Assembly (NCBI GenBank): GCA_937125225.1
Contig: CAKZLE010000006.1
Span: 186,001 to 250,000 of the forward strand
Direction: 5' to 3'
Length of the DNA stretch: 64,000 nt
Source: an uncultured Spirochaetia bacterium
GTDB taxonomy: Bacteria > Spirochaetota > Spirochaetia > CAKZLE01
Positions 52,461 through 61,261 of this stretch are shown one piece after another. How positions within the stretch are numbered: the first letter of the stretch is position 1; every line of letters begins with the position of its first letter. Position numbers and translations under genes: made by a program. The notes under the pieces are model-generated. The model was not told the DNA's origin. It made no database searches and saw only the letters and a list, made by a program, of their open reading frames with translations.

Positions 52461-53364
52461 AGATAACTATCTGACGATCATTGCTATCATCGTAGCATTC
52501 TGGTTCTTCATAGCATTTATCGCACCCTTGTTCGCACCATTTGACTTTGATGAATCAGAGAATATGATTATAACTAACACAGAGGAGGGAACCATGAGGC
52601 TCTACGCTCCTCATGCTCCAACCTCCCGCCACCTCTTCGGGACAGATCTATATGGATATGATATCTTCTCTTCTCTGTTGTATGGCGCTAAATATACGAT
52701 CCTTACGATTATAATCACGGCAGGCGTGCGAGTTATCGGAGGATTCATCATTGGTTATTACCAAGCCCTTCGATCCTCTACGAGAAGGAGAAAGTCCTTT
52801 TCTGTAGTTCAGGGCCTTCCTGTTTTCATCATCATCTACTTCATCCTATTCGGATTTGTATTCAACCCGATATTCTCACCCTTGTTCATTTCGATCTTTC
52901 AGATCATATTATTCTCTCTATTTGGACTACCAGCAACGATACCTATCTTCAGAGAGAAGCTAATAGTTCAACTAAGAACACCTTTTATCGAGGCTGCGAA
53001 AAGCTGTGGTGGTAGTGACCGATGGATACTCATTCATCACCTACTCCCCCATAGTGCGGAAGATCTCTTGATCCAATTCACTCAGGAAATGGTCGCGACC
53101 TTAACCCTGATCGGACAATTAGGTGTCTTTTCAATATTCATTGGAGGAACAATAGTGACTTCTCATCCTCTGGAGTTCACCTCGATCACACGGGAGTGGG
53201 GAGGACTTATTGGAGCGAATATGGGAAGGATAGGGTCACCGAACTGGTGGCTTATCGTCTATCCTCTCGCAGCTTACCTGCTTCTTTTCTTCTCATCCTT
53301 CACCGTAAGCTTTCTGATAGAAAAAAAGAGCAGGAAGACCTATTTCAAAGCTTCAAACCTATGA
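52444..53364 (+). CDS. Peptide-type ABC transporter permease, DppC-like
   Basis: 306 residues. An N-terminal span (IIAIIVAFWFFIAFIAPLFAPF), the DppC-type periplasmic segment APTSRHLFGTDLYGYDIFSSLLYG, and the EAA-like loop FIEAAKSCGGSDRWILIHHLL are clear, with about six spans. It overlaps the preceding permease gene by 17 bases (a GTG two codons earlier would also be possible). The two form a membrane pair without visible ATPase or binding protein. They may use the OppD/OppF ATPases encoded on the opposite strand, whose gene end overlaps this stop by six bases. Confidence 0.82.
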   Translation: MKLYSRDNYLTIIAIIVAFWFFIAFIAPLFAPFDFDESENMIITNTEEGTMRLYAPHAPTSRHLFGTDLYGYDIFSSLLYGAKYTILTIIITAGVRVIGGFIIGYYQALRSSTRRRKSFSVVQGLPVFIIIYFILFGFVFNPIFSPLFISIFQIILFSLFGLPATIPIFREKLIVQLRTPFIEAAKSCGGSDRWILIHHLLPHSAEDLLIQFTQEMVATLTLIGQLGVFSIFIGGTIVTSHPLEFTSITREWGGLIGANMGRIGSPNWWLIVYPLAAYLLLFFSSFTVSFLIEKKSRKTYFKASNL

Positions 53365-54336
53365 TCCGAATTCCCAGCAGGCTACAGAATGACCAGGAGA
53401 GACCTCTTTTAGAGGAGGATACTCCATCCGACACTTATCTGTAGCAAATGGACATCTAGGATGAAAGTGACATCCTGAAGGAGGATATATAGGTGATGGC
53501 ACATCCCCCATCACGACCCTCTTCTTTCCTATCCTTGAACGCGGATCAGTTGTGGGAAAAGCCTCAAAGAGCGCCTTTGTATATGGATGCAAGTGTTTCT
53601 GAACAAGCTCCTTCTTATCTGCGATCTCTACGACCCTTCCAAGGTACATGACGAGGATTCTTGTCGAGATGAATTCGACAACAGCTAAGTCATGCGATAT
53701 GAACATATAGGTGAACTGATGTTTTGACTGCAGATCGAGTAATAGGTTCAGGATCTGAGCCTGTACCGAGACATCTAATGCAGATACAGCCTCATCACAT
53801 ACAATGAACTCGGGATCAAGAGCAAGGGCTCGTGCAATCCCTATTCTCTGACGCTGCCCACCGGAGAACTGATGGGGGTAACGTCGTTTGAATTTGGGAT
53901 TCAGACCGACTTCCTCCATAAGAGCCTCTACTCTATCACTCTGTTCGGAGGAACTCCCGACAGAATGGATCCTCAAGGGTTGTCCAATCACCTGAGAGAC
54001 TTTTTTCCTAGGATTCAGGGAGGAATAGGGATCCTGGAAGATCATTTGCATATGTGTACTGATATCTTTCATCTGGTCTCTCTTCATACCGAAAAGATCT
54101 TCTCCCCGGTACAGGACTTCACCTGAGGTCTTGTCATGCAATCTCATGACAGTCTTTCCCAAGGTAGATTTTCCACATCCAGATTCACCGACTATTCCTA
54201 GTATCTCTCCCTCCTTGATATCAAGGGAGACACCATCAACTGCTCGTACAACCTGTTTCTGTTCACTAGCGCCCTGAGCGGTAACCGTGAAATGTTTTAC
54301 GAGATTCTTGACTTCTAGTATCTTTGTATCTTTCAC
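53359..54336 (-). CDS. oppF: Oligopeptide ABC transporter ATP-binding protein OppF-like
   Basis: 325 residues. Walker A is GIVGESGCGKSTLGKT, signature FSGGQRQRIGIARALAL, Walker B FIVCDEAVSALD. The C-terminal oligopeptide/dipeptide extension is present (GCHFHPRCPFATDKCRMEYPP) with its cysteine cluster. Cytoplasmic ATPase of the importer encoded upstream. It starts three bases after the OppD stop and is last in the operon. Overlaps the convergent permease gene by six bases. Confidence 0.9.
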   Translation of the reverse strand: MKDTKILEVKNLVKHFTVTAQGASEQKQVVRAVDGVSLDIKEGEILGIVGESGCGKSTLGKTVMRLHDKTSGEVLYRGEDLFGMKRDQMKDISTHMQMIFQDPYSSLNPRKKVSQVIGQPLRIHSVGSSSEQSDRVEALMEEVGLNPKFKRRYPHQFSGGQRQRIGIARALALDPEFIVCDEAVSALDVSVQAQILNLLLDLQSKHQFTYMFISHDLAVVEFISTRILVMYLGRVVEIADKKELVQKHLHPYTKALFEAFPTTDPRSRIGKKRVVMGDVPSPIYPPSGCHFHPRCPFATDKCRMEYPPLKEVSPGHSVACWEFGS

Positions 54337-54339
54337 CTG

Positions 54340-55356
54340 TTACACTCTCCCCTCTTGCTGCTGAAGATGATGGCACCAAACGAAATGGTCATCACTGATT
54401 TTTGTCTCTTCAGGGAACTCTTTAAGACACTTGTCTTTAACGAAGCCGCACCTATTGGCAAAAGGACAGCCCTCTCCAATCGTTAGAAGATCAGGGACTG
54501 TACCATCGATCGCCTCCAATCTTTTAGCACCACGGTATTTCGGGTTAGATGGCAGCGAATTCAGGAGTCCAAGAGTATAGGGATGCTTGGGTTCTTCAAA
54601 TAGTGAGAACACATCAGCTTCTTCGACCTTCCTTCCCGCATACATGACAACAACCCGATCAGCCATCTCAGAGACGACTCCCATATCATGGGTGATCAGT
54701 AGGATCGACATCCCCACTGTCTTCTTGAGATCATTCAATAGATCTAGGATCTGTGCCTGTATCGTCACATCTAGGGCTGTAGTAGGTTCATCAGCGATCA
54801 TAAGTCCTGGTTCAGGGGAAGCGAGAGCCATAGCGATCATCGCCCGCTGTCTCATCCCTCCTGAGAGTTGATGAGGATAGTTGTGTATCCTCTCATCTGG
54901 TGAGGGTATCTTCACGAGATCGAGTAGTTCAACAGCTTTCGCTAAAGCCTCTTTCTTTGAGATCCTCTGATGAGTCCTATAGACATCAGCAATCTGAGAA
55001 CCGATAGTGAATACCGGATTCAATGCCGTCATAGGCTCCTGGAAGATCATCGAGATCTGCGTTCCTCGCAAAGCCTCTATTTGACTCTTTGGTAATGTGA
55101 GGAGGTCTTTATCTCTAAAATAGATCTTCCCACTCTCAACGACCCCCGGGGGCATGGGATTCAACTGATTGATGGCATGTGCCGTAACCGATTTTCCGCA
55201 GCCTGACTCACCTACAAGAGTAAGAGTCTCTCCCTTCTTGATAGTCACAGACAGATCACGTACGGCTTTGACGATACCTCGCTGTATATTAAAATTGAAG
55301 TTCAGATTCTCGATTGATACAAGAACATCGTCTCCAGTATGTTTTCCTTCACTCAT
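54340..55356 (-). CDS. oppD: Oligopeptide ABC transporter ATP-binding protein OppD-like
   Basis: 338 residues. Walker A TLVGESGCGKSVTAHA, Q loop MIFQEPMTALNPVFTIG, signature LSGGMRQRAMIAMALA, Walker B LMIADEPTTALD, and the C-terminal oligopeptide extension with GCPFANRCGFVKDKC. Partner ATPase of OppF. The ATG is one base past the stop of the DppC-like permease gene, consistent with coupled translation in the operon. Confidence 0.9.
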   Translation of the reverse strand: MSEGKHTGDDVLVSIENLNFNFNIQRGIVKAVRDLSVTIKKGETLTLVGESGCGKSVTAHAINQLNPMPPGVVESGKIYFRDKDLLTLPKSQIEALRGTQISMIFQEPMTALNPVFTIGSQIADVYRTHQRISKKEALAKAVELLDLVKIPSPDERIHNYPHQLSGGMRQRAMIAMALASPEPGLMIADEPTTALDVTIQAQILDLLNDLKKTVGMSILLITHDMGVVSEMADRVVVMYAGRKVEEADVFSLFEEPKHPYTLGLLNSLPSNPKYRGAKRLEAIDGTVPDLLTIGEGCPFANRCGFVKDKCLKEFPEETKISDDHFVWCHHLQQQEGRV

Positions 55357-55357
55357 T

Positions 55358-56230
55358 TCAGCTCCTCATCTTCGGGTCTAGGATATCACGAAGGCCATCA
55401 CCTAACAGGTTGAATCCCAATACTGCCAAAAGTATCGCGATACCTGGGAGTGTGACGATCCACCATGCATTGGTGATGAACTCTTTGGAACTTGCAATCA
55501 TAAGACCCCATTCTGGAGTTGGGGGCTGTGCACCAAGCCCAAGGAACGAGAGGCCTGCAGAACTTAGAATCGCTTCACCAACACCTAATGTCGACTGTAC
55601 GATTGTCGCAGAGAGACAGTTTGGCAGGATAGTCTTGAACATCAGCTCCATATTGCCAGCTCCGAGAGCTCGCTCTGCAAGGACATAGTCATTCTCTTTC
55701 TCTGCTAATACGGAAGCTCTCACAAGACGAGCATACCGTGGTACCTGTGAAATACCGATAGCGACCATCGCATTCACAAGAGATGGTCCCAAAATCGCAA
55801 CGATGACTATCGTCAGCAGAATATAGGGAAAAGCCAACATGATATCGATGATTCGCATAATGATCTTATCGAGGATCCCACCAAAATAGGCAGATACCAC
55901 ACCGATGATCAATCCAAGTACTAAAGAGATACCTACTGATACGACACCGATACTCATAGAGATCCTTGCACCGTAGATCAGACGTGATAACATATCTCGT
56001 CCAAGATCGTCGGTCCCAAGTATATAGCCTCCAGTAAAAGGAGGAGTCTTTCTCAATTCGATCACCTGCTCTACCGGATCATGGGGAGCAAGGAGGGGGG
56101 CGAATATAGCCATCAGAACGAAGAGGACGATGATGACAAGACCTGTCATGGCCCCTTTGTTCTTCTTTAAGTTATACCAAGTCTCCTGCAAAGGGGTCGG
56201 TTCTTTTATCTCAAGTAATTCCTGTTCCAT
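55358..56230 (-). CDS. Oligopeptide ABC transporter permease DppC-like
   Basis: 290 residues with an N-terminal membrane span (GLVIIVLFVLMAIFAPLLAPH), the DppC marker ILGTDDLGRDMLSRLIYGARISM, five further spans and the ATPase-contact loop AERALGAGNMELMFKTILPN. It is the second membrane subunit of the importer, 10 bases after the DppB-like gene. Substrate likely peptides, possibly with other binding proteins. Confidence 0.9.
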   Translation of the reverse strand: MEQELLEIKEPTPLQETWYNLKKNKGAMTGLVIIVLFVLMAIFAPLLAPHDPVEQVIELRKTPPFTGGYILGTDDLGRDMLSRLIYGARISMSIGVVSVGISLVLGLIIGVVSAYFGGILDKIIMRIIDIMLAFPYILLTIVIVAILGPSLVNAMVAIGISQVPRYARLVRASVLAEKENDYVLAERALGAGNMELMFKTILPNCLSATIVQSTLGVGEAILSSAGLSFLGLGAQPPTPEWGLMIASSKEFITNAWWIVTLPGIAILLAVLGFNLLGDGLRDILDPKMRS

Positions 56231-56240
56231 ATAAACCCCT

Positions 56241-57257
56241 TTATTGCATTCTGATCTTTGGATTGATCACTGAGTAGAGAATATCCACTACGAGATTGAT
56301 CAAGACAAAGAAAACCGAGATGAAGATTATCCCCCCCTGTACGGCGGGATAGTCACGAGCACCGATGGCTACATAGATCCATTTACCGATTCCAGGCCAA
56401 GAGAAGACTGTCTCAGTCAGGATCGCTCCAGAAAGAAGAAGGCCGAACTGAAGGCCTATGATCGTGATGACGGGAAGAAGTGCATTCTTTAGAGCATATC
56501 GAAAGACTACCCGTCGCTCTTTGATGCCTGCTGATCTTGCAGTCTTGATATAATCCTGTTGAAGGACCTCTAGCATGCTGCTTCTTGTAGTCCTTGCTAT
56601 AATAGCAAGAGGAATTGTCCCCAAGGCTATAGTAGGAAGGATCAGATGCTGGAATGCCGATACGAGATATTGAGAATTGCCCTCTCGTATCCACAGAATG
56701 ATACCATCTAAAATATAAAAATTCGTTATCGGTTGGAAATAATATCGTACGTTCATCCTACCACCTGTAGGTAGAAGGTCCAGCCACACCGAGAAAATCA
56801 TGATAAGTACGAGACCAAGCCAGAAGACCGGCATGGAGACACCAACAAGGGAGCCTCCCATCGCAGTATAGTCTATCCACGAGTTACGCTTACGCGCTGA
56901 GGTGACACCGACAATGATCCCTATAGTCGATGCGAATATCATAGCCCAGATCGCAAGTTCGATCGTTGCAGGAAATCGTTCAGATATCTCATCTTTTATC
57001 TGTTGCCCGGAAGTTATGGATTTTCCAAGATCTAAACGTACGATCCTTGAAAGGTATAGTCCATACTGCTGGATAAGGGGTTTATCCAATCCTAACTCTT
57101 CTCTCAGCTGTTCTAGCTGCTGAGCATTAGCTCGTTCCCCTAACATGACCCGGGCAGGGTCTCCTGGAGCTAAGGCGATCATGAAGAATACGAGAGTGAT
57201 AACACCGAAAAGTGTTGGTATCAGTAGCAGTAGTCGTTTGAAAATATGTTTAAGCAT
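56241..57257 (-). CDS. Oligopeptide ABC transporter permease DppB-like
   Basis: 338 residues with six membrane segments. N terminus LKHIFKRLLLLIPTLFGVITLVFFMI, APGDPARVMLGE, and the coupling loop DYIKTARSAGIKERRVVFRYALKNALLP are typical DppB. First permease gene of the importer. It follows the binding-protein gene after an 82-base gap that holds a strong hairpin. Confidence 0.9.
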   Translation of the reverse strand: MLKHIFKRLLLLIPTLFGVITLVFFMIALAPGDPARVMLGERANAQQLEQLREELGLDKPLIQQYGLYLSRIVRLDLGKSITSGQQIKDEISERFPATIELAIWAMIFASTIGIIVGVTSARKRNSWIDYTAMGGSLVGVSMPVFWLGLVLIMIFSVWLDLLPTGGRMNVRYYFQPITNFYILDGIILWIREGNSQYLVSAFQHLILPTIALGTIPLAIIARTTRSSMLEVLQQDYIKTARSAGIKERRVVFRYALKNALLPVITIIGLQFGLLLSGAILTETVFSWPGIGKWIYVAIGARDYPAVQGGIIFISVFFVLINLVVDILYSVINPKIRMQ

Positions 57258-57285
57258 ATGTGTTCCTGTATGAACTTGAATATAG

Positions 57286-57317
57286 TACAGCCACTTTTAT
57301 TAAAAAGTGGCTGTACA
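57286..57317. other. Stem-loop between the binding-protein and permease genes
   Basis: GTACAGCCACTTTT and AAAAGTGGCTGTAC form a perfect 14-bp stem with a 4-base loop. There is no T run after it on the minus strand, so it is more likely an mRNA-stability element that lets the binding protein be made in excess over the permeases than a strong terminator. Confidence 0.65.
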
Positions 57318-57339
57318 TCTAGATTTACTGATTAATTGA

Positions 57340-58950
57340 CTATTTCTCTAACCATACATGTTTGAAAACACGTTTTCCAGTAGGATAGATAACAAAGTCT
57401 TTCACATTTGTCTTAGCAGGGACTGTTACTACTGAGTGAGCTATAGGAACCCAAGGAGCCTCTTCATGGAAGATTTCCTGAGCTTCTCGATATAGTGCCT
57501 CTCTAGCATCCTGATCAGCTACCTCTTTTGCCTGTCGACAAAGATCTGTGAATTCTGAGTTCTTCCACATAGCGATGTTTCCAGCTGGTGGAATAGCTGC
57601 TGGTTCTGATAAGAGAACCCATAGGAAGTTATCAGGGTCACCGTTATCTCCGGTCCATCCTAACATAGCTGCCTGATGTTCACCTTGGTCAGTCTTTCCA
57701 AGATAAGTTCCCCATTCATATGAGATGATCTCTGCAGTGACACCAACTTTTGAAAGCTGAGCCTGCATGATCTCTGCGATCTTTCTTGCATTAGGGTTAT
57801 ATGGTCTAGCTACAGGCATTGCCCAGAGTTCCATATCGAAACCATCTGCAAGCCCTGCTTCAGCTAAGAGTTCTTTAGCCTTTGCTGGATCGTAAGGATA
57901 TGCCATGATGTCATCATTGTATGACCACATGGTAGGAGGCAGTGGATTCTTAGCTTCCTGTCCTGCTTCTCCATATACACCCTCGATGATCTCACTCTTA
58001 TCGATAGCATAGTTGATTGCCTGTCGAACGAGTTTGTTGTCAAAAGGAGCTTTTTGTGTATTCAATGCAAGGTATCCTACATTGAGTCCAGCCTGCTGGA
58101 TGACCTGGATATCTGATGCAGCTCTCATGTCTGCAATATCTTCTGTTGAAGGGAAGTCGATCAAGTCTACTTCACCCTTCTGTAATGCCAACCATCGTGC
58201 TGTTGCATCTGGGATGACTTTGAGGATAAGTCTGTCTAGGTATACAGGACCATCCCAATAATCTGCGTTTCTCTCAAATACGATCTCAGAATCCTTGTTC
58301 CATGATACGAACTTGAATGCACCGGTTCCAACTGGATTGTTCTTGAAGTCTTCTCCATATTTTGCAACTGCTGTTGGAGATACGATCGAAGCAAAATCCA
58401 TTGCAAGGTTCGCAAGGAAAGGAGCTTCTACGTGCTGTAGATTGAACTGTACAGTAAGATCATCGACTGCTACTACAGAATCAACGATATTACTCATGTC
58501 CATATATCCCCAGTATTTCCAAGGTCCTAGATCATAATAGGCGTGAGTCTCAACGAACTGTCTCTCAAAGGAGAATACAACCGCTTCAGCATTGAAAGGA
58601 GTCCCATCATGGAACTTGACACCTGATCGAAGGTTGAACGTATAGGTCAGACCATCATCAGAAACTTTCCAGCTTTCAGCAAGAGCAGGTTTTACAGCTG
58701 TCTCACCAGGAATGAATTCAACGAGAGTATCGAATACTGCAGTTGAACCATAGAAAGATTCTCCATCAGTCTCACGACCTGGATCCAATCCTACAGAATC
58801 TCCAGATCTACCAAAGACCAAGACTCCCCCCATCTTTGAATCTTCAGGATTTGCCGCTACTACAGGAGCACTCTCTTGAGCACCTCCAGCAAACAAAGCA
58901 AATGGTGCAATAAGTACAAGCATACATACTAATGCTAATGTTCTTTTCAT
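57340..58950 (-). CDS. oppA: Peptide/nickel-type ABC transporter substrate-binding protein
   Basis: 536 residues. Signal peptide MKRTLALVCMLVLIAPFALFAGGA ends in a Gly/Ala-rich region rather than a clear lipobox Cys. The SBP_bac_5 family pattern follows: DGLTYTFNLRSGVKFHDGTPFNAEAVVFSFER (in part), VGTGAFKFVSW, RQAINYAIDKSEII and QEIFHEEAPWVPI. Binds peptides outside the membrane and hands them to the permeases. The start at 58950 fits the signal peptide and has AAGGTGG upstream. First gene of the five-gene importer operon. Confidence 0.92.
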   Translation of the reverse strand: MKRTLALVCMLVLIAPFALFAGGAQESAPVVAANPEDSKMGGVLVFGRSGDSVGLDPGRETDGESFYGSTAVFDTLVEFIPGETAVKPALAESWKVSDDGLTYTFNLRSGVKFHDGTPFNAEAVVFSFERQFVETHAYYDLGPWKYWGYMDMSNIVDSVVAVDDLTVQFNLQHVEAPFLANLAMDFASIVSPTAVAKYGEDFKNNPVGTGAFKFVSWNKDSEIVFERNADYWDGPVYLDRLILKVIPDATARWLALQKGEVDLIDFPSTEDIADMRAASDIQVIQQAGLNVGYLALNTQKAPFDNKLVRQAINYAIDKSEIIEGVYGEAGQEAKNPLPPTMWSYNDDIMAYPYDPAKAKELLAEAGLADGFDMELWAMPVARPYNPNARKIAEIMQAQLSKVGVTAEIISYEWGTYLGKTDQGEHQAAMLGWTGDNGDPDNFLWVLLSEPAAIPPAGNIAMWKNSEFTDLCRQAKEVADQDAREALYREAQEIFHEEAPWVPIAHSVVTVPAKTNVKDFVIYPTGKRVFKHVWLEK

Positions 58951-58986
58951 CTCTACCACCTTTTTTAAAATAAAATATTGCCTTTT

Positions 58987-59015
58987 ATTATGATACAAAA
59001 TGTATAGATATACAA
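58987..59015 (-). promoter_or_regulatory. Promoter of the oligopeptide transporter operon
   Basis: On the minus strand TTGTAT (59015-59010), 17-base spacer, CATAAT (58992-58987), about 37 bases before the oppA start. Confidence 0.6.
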
Positions 59016-59082
59016 GGATTTTACAATAATATGTATATCAATACCGGGCCAAACTGTGTTGTCGACATTTTTCCCAAACTAG

Positions 59083-59544
59083 TTAAAGTACTACCTCTAA
59101 TACAGTTATGAGAGTTTCTGGGTCTAATCTAAAGATAGATCCCTTCCCTTCATAAAAACCATGATCTTTCACAAAGTGAATATGAAGGTCTGTAAATACG
59201 ACCTCTTGACCAACTTTAAGGTTTCTGACAGTAGTATTTACCTTCTCATACATACCAGGACCACCGAATGGAGAGGGTAATTTACCTCTTACAGAATCTA
59301 CCCTGACCTCAAAATGATCATCAATCGAGAGGAATTCACCAAGGCCATCTAAGCCCTTATCTCTGAAATATTGCATTCGAACAGCGACCTTTTCATGAGT
59401 CAGACCGTTCCGTCTTACTATTCCATCATCCTCTATGAGGATATCTATGAGGTTCCTCTCATCTGTACCGAGAAACCCTTCGAGTGTTAATACACCCGGT
59501 CTCATCTGTTCTTGTATTCGTGTGAACTGGGGCGACTGTTTCAT
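59083..59544 (-). CDS. Conserved hypothetical protein at the end of the nqr operon
   Basis: 153 residues, no signal peptide, no membrane span, no catalytic motif I can name. Sequence is regular and looks conserved: VLTLEGFLGTDERNL, EDDGIVRRNGLTHEKVA, LPSPFGGPGMYEKVNTTVRN, FTDLHIHFVKDHGFYEGKGS and FRLDPETLI. GGAGG sits just upstream of the ATG, nine bases after the nqrF stop, so it belongs to the nqr operon. The HIHF/DHGFYEGKGS histidines and acidic residues could bind a ligand or metal. I recall similar proteins in spirochaetes but cannot name a family. Confidence 0.65.
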   Translation of the reverse strand: MKQSPQFTRIQEQMRPGVLTLEGFLGTDERNLIDILIEDDGIVRRNGLTHEKVAVRMQYFRDKGLDGLGEFLSIDDHFEVRVDSVRGKLPSPFGGPGMYEKVNTTVRNLKVGQEVVFTDLHIHFVKDHGFYEGKGSIFRLDPETLITVLEVVL

Positions 59545-59553
59545 CTATACCTC

Positions 59554-60657
59554 CTAAGCGAACTTATCATAGTAGATTCTCTCTTCCGGCAATCCTAGAC
59601 TTGTGAGAACTTTCACACAGGCATCTATCATCCCCGGAGATCCACATAGATAGGCCTCTGCCTCTGCACCATCTTCACCAAGTCTGGCTACTACATCGGT
59701 GATCAGACCGATCTCCCCTTTCCATTGATCCTCTTCTAAGGGTTCACTCAAAGCTGGGAGAAAAGAGAATCCAGGAAGCTGTTTCTCTAATTCCTGCATC
59801 TCTTCAAGAAGAAACAGGTCCTTCTTCGTTCTAGCACCAAAGAAGTATTGGGCCTTTCTCTTACTCCCTTTTGAGGCAAGGTCAAGAAGAATCGATTTTA
59901 TCGGAGCCATACCTGAACCACCTGCGATACAGATTATAGGTCGATCAGTATCACGAAGATAGAAATCTCCATAGGGCCCATTGAGTTCAACAGTATCACC
60001 TTCTTTGAGATACTTATGGACATAGGTAGTACAGACCCCATTTGGGACTAGCCGAATCTCAAGTTCTACATGTTTGGTATCACTTGGGACAGACGCCATC
60101 GAATAGGCTCTATATACCGGTTCATCCGTCAATTCATATTCTGGCACCTGGAACTGGATGAACTGACCTGCAGTCATCTCTATCTCAGGTGGGTCAATAA
60201 GCGCTAGACGAACCTCTTTGATATCATGAGTGAGATCTTTCAGACTCTCGACCTTCGCTCTGAACTGTTTTACCTTGAAGAGTTCTTCAGGTATCTCTAT
60301 GGAGATATCGTTCTTCACCTTGAACTGACAGGAGAGACGTACATGCTCCTTCTTCTCCTCTTCAGAGATCCAAGGAAGCTCTGTGGGAAGATACTGACCA
60401 CCACCCTCTGTGACTTTGACCTTACAAAGCCCGCAAGAACCTCTACCACCACAGGCTGAAGGGATGAATACCCCTTCTCCATTCAGAGCCTTCAGTAGTG
60501 GCTGCCCACCTCTGACGGTCAACTCTTTATCATCATTGATTGTGATATTCACGTCTCCGTAATTACCTATTGTCGCATCAGCGATCACCATGAGCAGAGC
60601 CAACACCAAGGAGATCGCAGACATGATGCCTAAACTGATAAGAAATGTCGTTACCAT
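59554..60657 (-). CDS. nqrF: Na+-translocating NADH:quinone reductase subunit F
   Basis: The NADH entry subunit. One N-terminal membrane anchor (LISLGIMSAISLVLALLMVIA), a 2Fe-2S ferredoxin domain with Cys69, Cys75, Cys78 and Cys110, an FAD domain (YRAYSMASVPS) and a NAD domain (IICIAGGSGMAPIKSIL, YLCGSPGMIDA). Length 367 is shorter than the usual 405-410. It is the marker that separates Nqr from Rnf complexes. Four upstream genes encode subunits B-E in the Nqr order. Confidence 0.93.
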   Translation of the reverse strand: MVTTFLISLGIMSAISLVLALLMVIADATIGNYGDVNITINDDKELTVRGGQPLLKALNGEGVFIPSACGGRGSCGLCKVKVTEGGGQYLPTELPWISEEEKKEHVRLSCQFKVKNDISIEIPEELFKVKQFRAKVESLKDLTHDIKEVRLALIDPPEIEMTAGQFIQFQVPEYELTDEPVYRAYSMASVPSDTKHVELEIRLVPNGVCTTYVHKYLKEGDTVELNGPYGDFYLRDTDRPIICIAGGSGMAPIKSILLDLASKGSKRKAQYFFGARTKKDLFLLEEMQELEKQLPGFSFLPALSEPLEEDQWKGEIGLITDVVARLGEDGAEAEAYLCGSPGMIDACVKVLTSLGLPEERIYYDKFA

Positions 60658-60667
60658 GTTTCCCCCC

Positions 60668-61261
60668 TTATGAGATTGTGATCATTCCGGAAAAGCCCAT
60701 GAATGCCAATGCCATGATACCAGCTATCACTAAAGTGATACCTGCTCCCTCTAACCCTGGTGGGACCTTAGCACGAGCCAGCTTGACTCGAATCCCTGCC
60801 ATCGCAAGTATTGCCAGAAACCAGCCGAGTCCACTTCCTAGTCCATAGAAGAAGGAAGTGATCAGTGTATACTCACGGATTACCATGAAGAGACTGACTC
60901 CGAGAATCGCACAATTCACCGTTATTAGCGGAAGGAAGATTCCTAATGCCGCATATAAACCTTCACTCGTCCTCTCTATGATCATCTCCACTAATTGCAC
61001 GAATGCCGCGATCACGATGATGAATACGATATATCGCAGATAGGTGAGTTCAAATGGTAGGAGAATATAGGTATAGACCATCCAATTGAGTACGGTAGTA
61101 GAAGCCATGACGAAAGTCACCGCTATTCCCAGACCAACCGAAGTCTTGAGCTCTCTAGATACTGAGAGAAATGAACACATCCCGAGATAGTTCGTCAGAA
61201 GGATGTTATTGGTGAATATCGCTGCAAAGAAAACTGCTATTGGATACATACTGCTGTCCAT
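60668..61261 (-). CDS. nqrE: Na+-translocating NADH:quinone reductase subunit E
   Basis: 197 residues with six membrane spans; FTNNILLTNYLGMCSFL near the N terminus and NCAILGVSLFM in the middle carry the conserved cysteines that hold an iron-sulfur centre between NqrD and NqrE in the membrane. Paralogue of RnfA; identified as NqrE by its position before nqrF. ATG directly follows the nqrD stop with no gap. Confidence 0.9.
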   Translation of the reverse strand: MDSSMYPIAVFFAAIFTNNILLTNYLGMCSFLSVSRELKTSVGLGIAVTFVMASTTVLNWMVYTYILLPFELTYLRYIVFIIVIAAFVQLVEMIIERTSEGLYAALGIFLPLITVNCAILGVSLFMVIREYTLITSFFYGLGSGLGWFLAILAMAGIRVKLARAKVPPGLEGAGITLVIAGIMALAFMGFSGMITIS

